DNA of 64,000 bases from an uncultured Planctomycetota bacterium (lineage in GTDB: Bacteria; Planctomycetota; UBA1135; GCA-002686595): assembly GCA_903928115.1 (NCBI GenBank), contig CAIYPP010000111.1, positions 103,549-167,548 on the forward strand, written 5' to 3'. This document shows, piece by piece, positions 1-7,906 of this stretch; position 1 is the first letter of the stretch, and each line of letters starts with the position of its first letter. The notes below the pieces were generated by a model. The model did not search any database and was not told the origin of the DNA. It saw nothing but the letters and a program-made list of their open reading frames with translations. The translations under genes were made by a program, and so were the position numbers.

Positions 1-675
1 CCGGAGAGTGCGTTCTCCGACCGCGCGGGTGCGTGGATGGCGCGCGGCGCGGTGCCGCTGATGGGCGTCACCGCGCACACAGGCATCCTCAAGGTGACCT
101 TGCTCGGAAAAGGCGAGAGCGTGGAGGGCGCCGAGCGGCTTGTCTCCGCGCGCGCGGCCGAGGTGCGCGAGCGCTTCGCCGAGGAGATCTACTCCGAGGA
201 CGACCCGCGGCCGGGAGCCGCCGTGCTGCGCGTCCTCGGCGAGCGCGGGCTCACGCTCGCGGTGGCCGAGTCGTGCACGGGCGGGCTCGTGGCCGAGCTG
301 CTCACCGACGTCGCCGGAGCGAGCCGCGTCTTCAAGTCGGGCTGGGTGACCTACGCCAACGAAGCGAAGACCGCAGCGCTCGGCGTCGACGCGGCCCTGA
401 TCGCGCGCTGCGGGGCGGTCAGCGCCGAGGTCGCCGAGGCGATGGCGCTCGGCGCTCGCGCGCGTTGCGGCGCCGACGTGGCGGTCTCGATCACCGGCAT
501 CGCCGGGCCCGATGGGGGTAGCCCCGAGAAGCCCGTGGGCCTCGTGTGGTTCGCGTTGGCGACGCCGAGCGGCGTGCGCAGCTTCGAGCAGCGCTTCCCG
601 CCGGTCGACCGGGCCTCGATCCGCCGCTACGCCGCCCACGTGGCGCTCAACCTCGTCCGGCTGCACGGGCGCTGA
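1..675 (+). CDS. cinA: CinA-family nicotinamide-nucleotide amidohydrolase, C-terminal part (5' truncated by window)
   Basis: The reading frame is open from base 1, so the start lies outside the window. What remains is the end of the middle domain (GVTAHTGILKVTLLGKGES) and the whole C-terminal CinA domain, with the hallmark AESCTGG and TGIAGPDGG motifs. In the family this domain deamidates nicotinamide mononucleotide to nicotinate mononucleotide (pyridine nucleotide salvage), in the cytoplasm. The middle-domain remnant implies a full-length two-domain CinA with a MoCF-type N-terminus rather than a stand-alone PncC. An ATG at 37 is internal to the domain and unlikely to be the true start. Two tRNA-Gln genes follow. 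Confidence 0.9.
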   Translation, partial: PESAFSDRAGAWMARGAVPLMGVTAHTGILKVTLLGKGESVEGAERLVSARAAEVRERFAEEIYSEDDPRPGAAVLRVLGERGLTLAVAESCTGGLVAELLTDVAGASRVFKSGWVTYANEAKTAALGVDAALIARCGAVSAEVAEAMALGARARCGADVAVSITGIAGPDGGSPEKPVGLVWFALATPSGVRSFEQRFPPVDRASIRRYAAHVALNLVRLHGR

Positions 676-772
676 GCCACAGGCTGGGGGCGTGACCCGA
701 GCGCGGGCCTCAGGAGTGGGAGCGAGCCGGGAAGTGGACGCCCTCCCTTGAGTCCCGGTCGGCGCTGGACGA

Positions 773-801
773 TTGACGCGGGGCAGGGCGGCTGGTTCAA
801 T
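773..801 (+). promoter_or_regulatory. Candidate sigma70 promoter for the tRNA-Gln pair
   Basis: A TTGACG -35 box (773-778), a 17-nt spacer and a TTCAAT -10 box (796-801) end 14 nt before the first tRNA. Position and spacing fit a housekeeping promoter for a stable RNA operon. It was found by eye and has not been tested against background. Confidence 0.45.
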
Positions 802-815
802 CTCCGCCCCTCGGC

Positions 816-886
816 TACCCGATGGTGTAACGGCAACACAAGAGGTTTTGGTCCTCTCGTTCCTGGTTCGAATCCAGGTCGGGTAA
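816..886 (+). tRNA. tRNA-Gln (anticodon TTG)
   Basis: The sequence folds as a cloverleaf. The acceptor stem pairs tacccga (816-822) with tcgggta (879-885). The anticodon stem agagg/cctct (841-845/853-857) closes a 7-nt loop with TTG at 848-850. The T arm is cctgg-ttcgaat-ccagg, and the discriminator base is A886. The 3' CCA is not encoded. It decodes CAA and by wobble CAG. Confidence 0.95.
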
Positions 887-906
887 CCCCTTCCGAGGCT
901 GCGCGT

Positions 907-980
907 TACCCCGTGGTGTAACGGTAACACTAGAGATTCTGGTTCTCTCATTCATGGTTCGAATCCATGCGGGGTAACCA
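907..980 (+). tRNA. tRNA-Gln (anticodon CTG)
   Basis: The second cloverleaf starts 20 nt after the first. The acceptor stem is taccccg (907-913) with cggggta (970-976). The anticodon stem agaga/tctct (932-936/944-948) presents CTG at 939-941. The T arm is catgg-ttcgaat-ccatg. The discriminator is A977 and CCA is encoded at 978-980, unlike in its neighbour. The pair is probably cotranscribed; the CTG species serves the frequent CAG codon of this GC-rich genome. Confidence 0.95.
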
Positions 981-986
981 CCTTGG

Positions 987-1006
987 GGCGCGCGGGATGG
1001 CGCGCC
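987..1006 (+). terminator. Hairpin downstream of the tRNA-Gln pair, possible terminator
   Basis: A 7-bp stem (ggcgcgc 987-993 with gcgcgcc 1000-1006) closes a 6-nt loop just after the second tRNA. There is no T-tract, so it is only a weak terminator candidate. It lies between the tRNAs and the convergent sulfatase-like gene. Confidence 0.25.
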
Positions 1007-1119
1007 GGGTGGGGTAGCCGGGGGATGGGGCCGCAGCGGGGCAGCGATGCTGGCGCGGGCAGAATCGGTGCGAGGGTCAGGTTCCGAACCGCCGCCGTCC
1101 GGCCTCGGAGCCCGAGTCC

Positions 1120-2616
1120 CTAGTAGCCCAGTGCCCGCAGCGTGCGCTCCGCCTGCGGGTCGGTGTTCTCGATGCCGCGGCGTCGCTGCTCCAGCAGGCG
1201 CCCGAGCTCGGGCAGGTCGGGGTCGGCGGCGACGAAGGCCGCCAGCGCGCGGCGCAGCTCGGCGAGGGGCGCGTCCGGGGGCTCGACGATGGAGAGATCC
1301 CACTCCTCGCCACCTTCTCCCTCGAGGTCGTAGAGCTCCTCCGCGACCACGTGCACCTCGCGGGTGCCATCCGGGCGCGGAGTCGAGGCGTAGCTCTGCA
1401 CGAGCTTCCAGCGGCCGAGGCGGACGGCCTTCTGCTGCACGGCTCCCGGGAGGTCCGCTCGTTCGACCTTCTCGCTGAAGAGCGGTCGCACCGATCGCTC
1501 GGCGCCGCGCAGGGCAGGGGCGAGCGATTCGCCGCGCAGCGCGCCGCCTCCGGCGGTGGGCCGCGCGAGGTCGAGCAGCTCCAACACGGTCGGCGCGACG
1601 TCGACGAGCGATGCGGGAGTCGAGCGGCGGCCCGCAGCCACTCCGGGCGCGCGCACGAGGAGCGGCACGCGGACCGTGCTCTCACCGCAGTTGGCTCCGT
1701 GCTCGAAGTAATAGTCTTGCTCTCCGAGGCTCTCGCCGTGGTCCGCGGTGAGCACGATGACGGTGCGTTCGAGCTCTCCAGCCGCGCGCAGTGCGTCGAA
1801 GAGGCGCCCGAGCTCCGCGTCGAGGAAGCGCACCTCGCCGTCGTAGAGCGCTCGCACCGCGGCCGCGTCGAAGGTGTCGGGGTCGACCCAAAGATCCTTC
1901 GGCACGTTGTAGCGAGCGATGCGCTGTCGTCGGCCCGCGCTCTCGGGCACCAAGTCCACGAGCTCACGGTCCGCCGCCGCGCGCCGGTGCTCGGTAGGCG
2001 GCTCGTAGGCTCCGTGGGGATCCATGTAGTGCAGCCAGAGGAACCAAGGCGCGCCGTCGCGTGGGAGCGCGGTTCGCGGCTCGAAATCGGGCTCGTTCGG
2101 TACGGACTTGAGACCGAGCGCGACCAGAGCGGCGTCCGTCAGCGACCGCGCGGTGCGCTGGGGCGCGTCGTCCGGCGGCACGCCGGTGCGCTGCGGCAGA
2201 CTCTCGCACCACAGATCGAACCCTCGCGCGAGGCCGGAGCGTGCATCGCCGAGGACCCAGTTGCCGACGATCGCTCCGCAGCGGTAGCCGTGCTCGCGCA
2301 GGCGCTCCTGCAGGAGCGGAATCGAGCTTGAAAGCGGATGCGCTAGATCGCGCACGCCGTGCTCGTGCGGGTAGAGGCCGGAGAGGAGCGAGGCGATCGC
2401 TGGCGTCGTCTTCGCGCGCGGCGTCGCAGCGGACTCGAACACCGCGCACTCTCGCGCGAGTGCGTCGAGTCGCGGGGTGCAGCTCGAGTCTTCCGCGTAG
2501 CAACCCAGCCGGTCCGCGCGCAGCGTGTCGACGGAGATGAGCAGCACATTCCGCCGCGGCTCGCTGCCGCCGCAGGCGGCGAGGAGGAGCAGCAGGGCGA
2601 GCCCGAAGGTGCGCAT
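1120..2616 (-). CDS. Sulfatase-like hydrolase, predicted lipoprotein, Thr in place of the formylglycine Cys
   Basis: A 498-residue alkaline-phosphatase-superfamily hydrolase. The start is chosen where a lipoprotein signal begins (MRTFGLALLLLLAAC, lipobox Cys15). The fold motifs are SVDTLRADRLG (metal-ligand Asp30), CTPRLDALA (the TPNLDRLA-type motif) and TADHGESLGEQ near residue 290. At the position of CxPxR the protein reads K-T-T-P-A (Thr70-Thr71-Pro72), so the nucleophile would be a threonine rather than a Cys-derived formylglycine. This is seen in phosphodiesterase or phosphotransferase-type members, so sulfate esters may not be the substrate. It starts 22 nt after the lipoate ligase gene, as the last gene of the gcv operon, and also has its own TACGCT box 9 nt upstream. 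Confidence 0.85.
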   Translation of the reverse strand: MRTFGLALLLLLAACGGSEPRRNVLLISVDTLRADRLGCYAEDSSCTPRLDALARECAVFESAATPRAKTTPAIASLLSGLYPHEHGVRDLAHPLSSSIPLLQERLREHGYRCGAIVGNWVLGDARSGLARGFDLWCESLPQRTGVPPDDAPQRTARSLTDAALVALGLKSVPNEPDFEPRTALPRDGAPWFLWLHYMDPHGAYEPPTEHRRAAADRELVDLVPESAGRRQRIARYNVPKDLWVDPDTFDAAAVRALYDGEVRFLDAELGRLFDALRAAGELERTVIVLTADHGESLGEQDYYFEHGANCGESTVRVPLLVRAPGVAAGRRSTPASLVDVAPTVLELLDLARPTAGGGALRGESLAPALRGAERSVRPLFSEKVERADLPGAVQQKAVRLGRWKLVQSYASTPRPDGTREVHVVAEELYDLEGEGGEEWDLSIVEPPDAPLAELRRALAAFVAADPDLPELGRLLEQRRRGIENTDPQAERTLRALGY

Positions 2617-2625
2617 GGCTCGGGA

Positions 2626-2631
2626 AGCGTA
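2626..2631 (-). promoter_or_regulatory. -10-like TACGCT close to the sulfatase-like start
   Basis: On the minus strand TACGCT ends 9 nt before the ATG, with no Shine-Dalgarno between. It is one of the recurring start-proximal TAnnnT boxes in this window and could give a near-leaderless transcript independent of the gcv operon. Confidence 0.35.
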
Positions 2632-2638
2632 GCGCGCC

Positions 2639-3367
2639 TCAGCGGCGACGGAGGAATTGCGGGTCGAGGAAGCGCTCCGCGAGCTCCTTCGCGCGCCCGC
2701 GCTCGAGCGCATCGGGAACGCCCGCCTCGAGGCGGACGCCGAACTCCTCCTCGAATGCCGCTCGCAGCGCCGGAGCGAAGCTCTCCGGCTGAAGGCCGGG
2801 CGCGACGTGCTCCAGCGTCGCGATGTCCCCCTCCAAGGGCGTCGTCCCGAGCTTGATCGAGCCGTGGTGCAAGACGCGTCCCCGCGTGCGGCGCTGCGCG
2901 GAGCCCACGCCCTTGCGCTCGCCCCACACCAGATCGAGGGGCGAGGACTTGTGGAAGCACATGCCCGTGCCCTCGCGCTCGCTCGCCAGCGCGCGTTCGC
3001 CGCGCAGCTCGGCCGTCACGCCCAAGGTCGCGAGCGCGCGCGCCACGGCGGCGTGCACGCGCACGTAGGACTCCGGGATCGAACCGCGGTAGAGCGGGTG
3101 TTCGAGCTCGGCCGCGATCGAGAAGGTCAGCTCGCGCTGGTGGTGGATCGCTCCGCCGCCGGTGAAGCGGCGCACGACCGCGCGCGCGTCCTGCGCCGCG
3201 GGCACCTCCGCGAACTTCTGGAAGTAGCCGAGCGAGAGCGCGCCCGGCTTCCAGCTGTAGAAGCGCACCGTGACCGGCGCGCCCTGCGATTCGAGCAGCG
3301 CCTCGTCGAGGCCGAGGTTGAACGCGGGCTGCGCGTTCCACGTCGTGACGAGGCGCCACGTCTCCAT
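2639..3367 (-). CDS. Lipoate-protein ligase A family protein
   Basis: 242 residues of the BPL/LPL catalytic fold. The lipoate-binding signature RRFTGGGAIHH spans residues 66-76, and a conserved lysine sits in HHGSIKLG. The protein transfers lipoate or octanoate to the target lysine of lipoyl domains. It lies 27 nt downstream of gcvH, whose product is a lipoylated protein, so its likely substrate is encoded next to it. It is shorter than E. coli LplA (about 338 residues) and lacks the C-terminal accessory domain, so it may be a LipM/LipL-type octanoyltransferase or need a separate activating partner. Cytoplasmic. Confidence 0.87.
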   Translation of the reverse strand: METWRLVTTWNAQPAFNLGLDEALLESQGAPVTVRFYSWKPGALSLGYFQKFAEVPAAQDARAVVRRFTGGGAIHHQRELTFSIAAELEHPLYRGSIPESYVRVHAAVARALATLGVTAELRGERALASEREGTGMCFHKSSPLDLVWGERKGVGSAQRRTRGRVLHHGSIKLGTTPLEGDIATLEHVAPGLQPESFAPALRAAFEEEFGVRLEAGVPDALERGRAKELAERFLDPQFLRRR

Positions 3368-3394
3368 CGCTCGTTCGCGCGCGAGGCGCGCGTC

Positions 3395-3793
3395 TCAGTG
3401 CTTCTTGGACGCGACGAACTTCTCGTACTCGGCCGCGTCCATCAGGCCTTCGAGGCTCTTGCGCTCAGGCTTCATCTTGATGATCCAGCCCGCGCCCCAC
3501 GGGTCCTTCGAGAGGATCTCGAGGTGGTCTTCGATGGCGGCGTTGGTCTCGAGCACCTCGCCCGCGATCGGCGCGTAGAGGTCGCTCACCGCCTTGACCG
3601 ACTCGATCTCGCCGAAGGTCTCGCCTGCGGCGAGCGTGCGGCCCGCCTCGGGCAGGTCGCAGTAGACGAGGTCGGACTCGTTGCCGTTGGAGAGCTCCTG
3701 CACGGCGAAGTCGGTGATGCCGACGATGGCGACGTCGCCGTCGATCTTGACCCACTCGTGGGACTGGGCGTACTTGCGGTCGTTGGGGCGCAT
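3395..3793 (-). CDS. gcvH: Glycine cleavage system H protein
   Basis: A 132-residue lipoyl carrier starting MRPNDRKYAQSHEW. The lipoylation site is Lys67 in EIESVKAVSDLYAP. It shuttles the aminomethyl intermediate between the P, T and L proteins of the glycine cleavage complex. The chosen ATG at 3793 gives the usual family length; the frame stays open to 3847, but those residues look like untranslated leader. It lies 54 nt after gcvT and 27 nt before the lipoate ligase gene. gcvP and the dihydrolipoamide dehydrogenase gene are not in the window. Confidence 0.96.
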   Translation of the reverse strand: MRPNDRKYAQSHEWVKIDGDVAIVGITDFAVQELSNGNESDLVYCDLPEAGRTLAAGETFGEIESVKAVSDLYAPIAGEVLETNAAIEDHLEILSKDPWGAGWIIKMKPERKSLEGLMDAAEYEKFVASKKH

Positions 3794-3847
3794 GGCGGGG
3801 TGTTGGGGTCGGGTCGCTTGGGGGTTTCTAGGTGGACACGCGCGCAA

Positions 3848-4945
3848 TCACTTGCGCGTGCGGGAGAAGAACGGGAGCTCGCGCACCGTGCACGGCTGGC
3901 GCTTGCCCTTGAAGTCGACCTCGAGCGCGCTGCCGACGGCGCGGCAGTCGAGCTCGACGTAGGCCGAGGCGATGTTCGTGTCGAGGGTCGGCGAGACGGC
4001 GCCCGAGCACACGTAGCCGACCTCGTGGTCGCCGCGGAAGAGGCGTGCGCCTTGGCGCGGGACGCGCGGGCCGTCGGTGGTGATGCCGACGAGAGCCTTG
4101 CGCGGAGCGGCCTTGATCGCGGCGAGGGCCTCGCGTCCGATCCAATCGCCCTTCTCGTCCTTGAAGGACACGCCGAAGTCGAGGCCTGCCTCGATCGGGT
4201 TGTGGGTGGCGTCGATCTCGTGGCCGTAGAGCGGCATGCCCGCTTCGAGCCGAAGGATGTCGCGCGCGCCGAGGCCGATCGGTCGCACGTCGGCGCCCTT
4301 GCCTGCCTCGAGGATCGCGTTCCACACGCGGACGACCTCGGAGTTGTCGAGGTAGAGCTCGTAGCCGAGCTCGCCGGTGTAGCCCGTGCGGCTGATGCGC
4401 GTGTTGGGGATGCCGCACACCGTGCCGAATCCGAACTTGTAGTAGCCGATCTGCGCGAGGTCGCAGTCGGTGACGAGCCTTGCGAGCACCTCGGTCGAGC
4501 GCTGGCCCTGCAGCGCGAGCATGCCCGTACGGTCGCTCTGGTCGTCGATCTCGACCTCGAAGCCGGCGCGGTGCTCGTGCAGCCACGCGAGGTCGACCGC
4601 AGTGTTCGAGGCGTTGACGACGAGGTAGACGCTCTCGGGCTCGCGGTAGACGAGCAGGTCGTCGATCGGGTTGCCGTCGGGCTTGCAGAACAGCGAGTAG
4701 CGGATCGCTCCGACCGGGATCTTGGCCACGAAGTTGGTGCACACGCGGTCGAGGAAGCGCACCGCGTCCTTGCCGCGCACGTGCACGCGCCCCATGTGGC
4801 CGAGGTCGAACAGGCCCGCCGTGGTGCGCACGCAGCGCGCCTCGTCGAGGATCGCGGCGTACTGCACCGGCATGTGCCAGCCGCCGAACTCGATCAGCTT
4901 GGCGCCGAGGGCGGCGTGGACGTCGTGCAGGGCGGTCTGCTTCAT
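3848..4945 (-). CDS. gcvT: Glycine cleavage system T protein (aminomethyltransferase)
   Basis: 365 residues, normal family length. The start MKQTALHDVHAALGAKLIEFGGW and the MPVQY motif are typical. Later come the folate-binding GCV_T segment (NASNTAVDLAWLHEH, ISRTGYTGELGYEL) and a C-terminal barrel. It releases ammonia and forms 5,10-methylene-tetrahydrofolate from the aminomethyl group carried by GcvH. It is the first gene of a four-gene minus-strand operon, divergent from the propeller-like gene at 5132. I looked for a glycine riboswitch in the 186-bp divergent region and saw no recognisable one. Confidence 0.96.
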   Translation of the reverse strand: MKQTALHDVHAALGAKLIEFGGWHMPVQYAAILDEARCVRTTAGLFDLGHMGRVHVRGKDAVRFLDRVCTNFVAKIPVGAIRYSLFCKPDGNPIDDLLVYREPESVYLVVNASNTAVDLAWLHEHRAGFEVEIDDQSDRTGMLALQGQRSTEVLARLVTDCDLAQIGYYKFGFGTVCGIPNTRISRTGYTGELGYELYLDNSEVVRVWNAILEAGKGADVRPIGLGARDILRLEAGMPLYGHEIDATHNPIEAGLDFGVSFKDEKGDWIGREALAAIKAAPRKALVGITTDGPRVPRQGARLFRGDHEVGYVCSGAVSPTLDTNIASAYVELDCRAVGSALEVDFKGKRQPCTVRELPFFSRTRK

Positions 4946-5035
4946 CGGACGGTGGGTGGGGTTCGCTCGGGGGGCGCCGGGGGCTCGCAGGAAGGAACTT
5001 CCGTCGCGCTTCGGCGGGAACTGTGGGGGCGAAGA

Positions 5036-5064
5036 GTTTATTCGATGCGCCACCCCGGAGCCAA
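5036..5064 (-). promoter_or_regulatory. Candidate promoter of the gcvT operon
   Basis: Read on the minus strand: TTGGCT (5064-5059), a 17-nt spacer and ATAAAC (5041-5036), about 90 nt before gcvT. This is the most AT-rich part of the divergent region. Neither box is a close consensus match, so the call is weak. Confidence 0.28.
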
Positions 5065-5131
5065 GCGCGGGCGGGCGCCGCGAGAGGGGCGCCGGGGTAA
5101 CTTTTCGAGGGTGCCGACGGGTGCCCGAGCC

Positions 5132-6682
5132 ATGCCGGTCGCACCTCTGTTCGCCGTTCTCGCTGCGCTCTGCGCGCAGGGCCCCTTCGACGGCGGCCCG
5201 CGCTGGCGCGATGCCGCGCCTTCGAGCGCTCCGTGGCTCCCGGGCGCGCTCGCCTTCACGGCGGGCGGTGAAGCGCTCTTCGACGTCGCGCAGGGGACGA
5301 ACGCGCGGGCCGCGTTGCACTCCAGCGCCCCCGCGCGCGGAGGAGCCGCGCTCACGCCGCTCGCGAGCCTCGCGCTCTCCGGCGTGAGCGGCTCGGTCGA
5401 TGCTGCGGCCGGCGATGATGTCGACGAGCTGTACGTCGTGGTGCAGCGCAGCGTCGGGAGCGGCGGCTTGCGCGCAACGGAGCTCGCGCGGCTCGCCATG
5501 AGTTCGCAGGGTGGCTTGGTCGAGCGTTGGCGCGTTTCGATCGGTGTCCCAGGGAACGGCGGCGCACGCGTGTTGGCTTCGCGCGACGGCGGCCGCGTCG
5601 CGGTGGCGCTCGGAGACTCGAGCGCAGGCACGCTGCTCGTCGAGTGGCGGGCGGGGCCGGACGGAGCAACGCTCGCGTCGCACGCCGCGGCAGCGGGGCC
5701 GCTGCGCGCATTCGCGGCTTCCGCCGACCTCGGCTGCGTGGCCACGGTCGCCGGCAGCGAGCTTCGTGTGCTGCGCGGCGATGGAACTCTCGAGCACGCG
5801 GAAACGCTCCCGGGCTCCACGAACGCCCTCGCGCTCGCTGCGGAGGCTCGCGTGCTCGCGGTCGGGGCCCTCGGCCAAGTGCGCGTGCTCGCGGGCGGGA
5901 ACGCGGGCTGGGTGCTCTCAAGCTCGATCCCCGGCGTCGGCGCGGAGCTGCCGGTGCGCGCCGCGCTCGACGAGGACGGCTCGACGCTTGCGCTCGGTTG
6001 GTGGGAATCCGCGAACGGACGCGGCACGCGCGCGCAGGTCTGGGACCTTGGCGCGGGAGCGCTGCGCTACGCGCGCGTGACGCAGAGCGCGGCTTCGGCG
6101 CCGCAGGATTTCCTCGAAGCGCTGGCGCTCACGCGCGACGGCGCGCGCGCGGCGTTCGGCCGCTGGGGCGGCGACGGGCAGCCCGAAGCGTGGCTGGTCG
6201 ATGTCGCGAGCGGGCAGGTGCTCTTGCAGGCGGACGTCTCGGGCAGCGTGCGCGCGCTCGGACTCGACGAGCGTGGATCGCGGCTCGCCGTCGCCGCGAA
6301 AGCGACGCATGCGAGCGTCTTCAGTTCGAGCGGCGAAGTCGTGCTCTTCGACACCGGCGAGCGGGTCCTGCAGTGCGTGGAGGAAGCGCGCGCGGGGGGC
6401 TCCCTTGCGCTCGTGAGACGCGCGCCTCACGCGGCGAGCGTGATCTTCTTCGTGGGAGCGGCGCGCGGCACGCCGGCGCTCCAAGGCGGCATGCCTTGGT
6501 GGGTCGACCGTGCGACCGCGTCGGTCCTCCCTCGCGCCGTGGAGAGCGACGGCGTCGCGCGTCTCTTCTGGCCGCTCTCGTCTGCGGCGGCGGGGACCGT
6601 GCTCACCGTGCAGACGGTCGAGCGAGTCCCAGGGGTGGGCACGCGCGTGCAGCCGGAAGTGCTGCGCGTTCCGCTCTTCTGA
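5132..6682 (+). CDS. Secreted beta-propeller-like protein of unknown function
   Basis: 516 residues with a probable signal peptide (MPVAPLFAVLAALCAQG). It contains repeating units of the type ALALTRDGARAAFGRW and ALDEDGSTLALGWW that resemble degenerate WD40 or YVTN propeller blades, each of about 45-60 residues. No catalytic motif is seen. The start is set at 5132 because the frame upstream overlaps gcvT antisense and has no signal sequence. Divergent from the gcv operon. It could be a surface or periplasmic scaffold; the function cannot be read from the sequence. Confidence 0.7.
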   Translation: MPVAPLFAVLAALCAQGPFDGGPRWRDAAPSSAPWLPGALAFTAGGEALFDVAQGTNARAALHSSAPARGGAALTPLASLALSGVSGSVDAAAGDDVDELYVVVQRSVGSGGLRATELARLAMSSQGGLVERWRVSIGVPGNGGARVLASRDGGRVAVALGDSSAGTLLVEWRAGPDGATLASHAAAAGPLRAFAASADLGCVATVAGSELRVLRGDGTLEHAETLPGSTNALALAAEARVLAVGALGQVRVLAGGNAGWVLSSSIPGVGAELPVRAALDEDGSTLALGWWESANGRGTRAQVWDLGAGALRYARVTQSAASAPQDFLEALALTRDGARAAFGRWGGDGQPEAWLVDVASGQVLLQADVSGSVRALGLDERGSRLAVAAKATHASVFSSSGEVVLFDTGERVLQCVEEARAGGSLALVRRAPHAASVIFFVGAARGTPALQGGMPWWVDRATASVLPRAVESDGVARLFWPLSSAAAGTVLTVQTVERVPGVGTRVQPEVLRVPLF

Positions 6683-6693
6683 GCGCGCGAGCC

Positions 6694-6721
6694 GCGCCCG
6701 GGAGAAGTTCTTTCCGGGCGC
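6694..6721 (+). terminator. Hairpin after the propeller-like gene, possible terminator
   Basis: An 8-bp GC stem (gcgcccgg 6694-6701 with ccgggcgc 6714-6721) contains a further weak inner pairing gagaa/ttct. It sits 12 nt after the stop codon. There is no clear T-tract, so factor-independent termination is uncertain. The remaining 135 nt to the next gene show only a short gtgccg/cggcac hairpin near 6780-6800. Confidence 0.35.
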
Positions 6722-6856
6722 TTCAGGCCGGGGAGCGCAGGGGCCGAAAAGGCCGACGACGGCGCCCCTCTCTGCGGGGTGTGCCGCGCTTCCACGGCAC
6801 CCGGAGACCTCGCCTTGTCGCGCGTCGAACTACCTGCACCGGCCACGATCGCCATC

Positions 6857-7906
6857 ATGAAGGCCGAGCTGTGCGGCACGGACCAAAGTCCGCGGCCTGC
6901 GCTCAAGCTCTTGGTCGAGAAGGCCGCGGCGGAGCTCGATGGGTCGCTGGCTCACGCTTGGTGTCTCGAGCTCCTGCCGTACTTGACTTCGAACCCCGAC
7001 GATGCGCTCGCGCTCGAGGCGCTGCTCGTGCTCGGGCTCGCACACCCCGATGTCCACAGCCGTCATCGCATCTCGATGCCGCAGGAGGGGCGTCGCTTCG
7101 CGATCCTGCTCGAGCGCGCAGGCAATCCGCAGCGCGCGGAGGACATGCTGCGGCTCTTGCTCGAGATGTTCCCGACGAGCGAGACCTTGAAGAGCGAACT
7201 CGAAGCCCTCGAGCGCCGTGACGGCAGCATGGGGCGGCGCGTCGAGCGCCACCTGCGCAGCGCCGAGGAGGCCCTGCGCGAAGGACGCCGCGGAGAAGCT
7301 CAGCGCTGGCTGCGCGAAGTCCTCGCGCTCGAACCACGCCGCCGCGACGTGGCGCGCATGATCCGCGACCTGCGCTTCGAAGACGAGCTCGCGCGCGAAG
7401 GCTGGAAGCGGCGTGTGCGCCTTGCTGTGCTGGCCTGCGTCGGCGTCGTGGCGCTCTCCGTCGCGCTGTGGCGCGAACGCTCGATCGACGCCGAATACGC
7501 AACGCTGCCTCCGGCCGCGGCCGATGACTTGCTGGCGACGCGCGAGCGCCTCGCCGGACTGGACTTGCTCATCGAAGGCAACATGTTCTGGCTCGGCATG
7601 TGGGGGGTGGCGCGCGAGCGCTCGCTGCTGCGCGTGCAGGCGGAGCGGCTGGAGCTTCGCGAGGTGGCCGCAGCCCAGCGTCTCAGCGAGACGCGCTCGC
7701 GTGCCGCGCTGCTCGCGGACGCCGAGCGCTCGCAGGCCTTTGTCGCGGCGGACCGCATGGACTTCGACGCGGCGCTCGCGCGCTTCAAGGGAGCGCTCGA
7801 GGTCGCGCCCGAAGGATGGGAGCACCGCGAGTCCACGCAGCGCGAGGTCGCGCTGCTCGAACAATGGCGCACCGGTCGCGCAGCGACCGCAGGAGAGAGA
7901 CGATGA
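6857..7906 (+). CDS. TPR-like protein with one membrane segment, first gene of the MglA/roadblock cluster
   Basis: 349 residues starting MKAELCGTDQ; an in-frame start at 6779 is possible but looks less natural. An N-terminal helical region (1-180) with TPR-like units (LLLEMFPTSETL, REVLALEPRRRDV) precedes a single transmembrane helix at about 188-205 (RLAVLACVGVVALSVALW). A C-terminal helical, coiled-coil-prone part with one more TPR-like unit (ALARFKGALEVAPEGWEH) follows. The stop overlaps the next start as ATGA, so the two products are made together. I suggest a membrane-bound scaffold for the small GTPase encoded downstream; the function is otherwise unknown. Confidence 0.75.
   Translation: MKAELCGTDQSPRPALKLLVEKAAAELDGSLAHAWCLELLPYLTSNPDDALALEALLVLGLAHPDVHSRHRISMPQEGRRFAILLERAGNPQRAEDMLRLLLEMFPTSETLKSELEALERRDGSMGRRVERHLRSAEEALREGRRGEAQRWLREVLALEPRRRDVARMIRDLRFEDELAREGWKRRVRLAVLACVGVVALSVALWRERSIDAEYATLPPAAADDLLATRERLAGLDLLIEGNMFWLGMWGVARERSLLRVQAERLELREVAAAQRLSETRSRAALLADAERSQAFVAADRMDFDAALARFKGALEVAPEGWEHRESTQREVALLEQWRTGRAATAGERR

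Noticed and set aside
2466..2481. CTPRL near the N-terminus of the first sulfatase-like protein as the formylglycine site
   Set aside because: It aligns with the TPNLDRLA motif and the fifth residue is Leu, not Arg. The true catalytic position is the KTTP segment about 25 residues later.
2657..5131. In-frame upstream extension of the propeller-like gene
   Set aside because: It would run antisense through gcvT, gcvH and the lipoate ligase gene. The signal peptide at 5132 marks the real start.
4946..5131. Glycine riboswitch upstream of gcvT
   Set aside because: No conserved aptamer core or tandem arrangement could be recognised by eye in the 186-bp divergent region.
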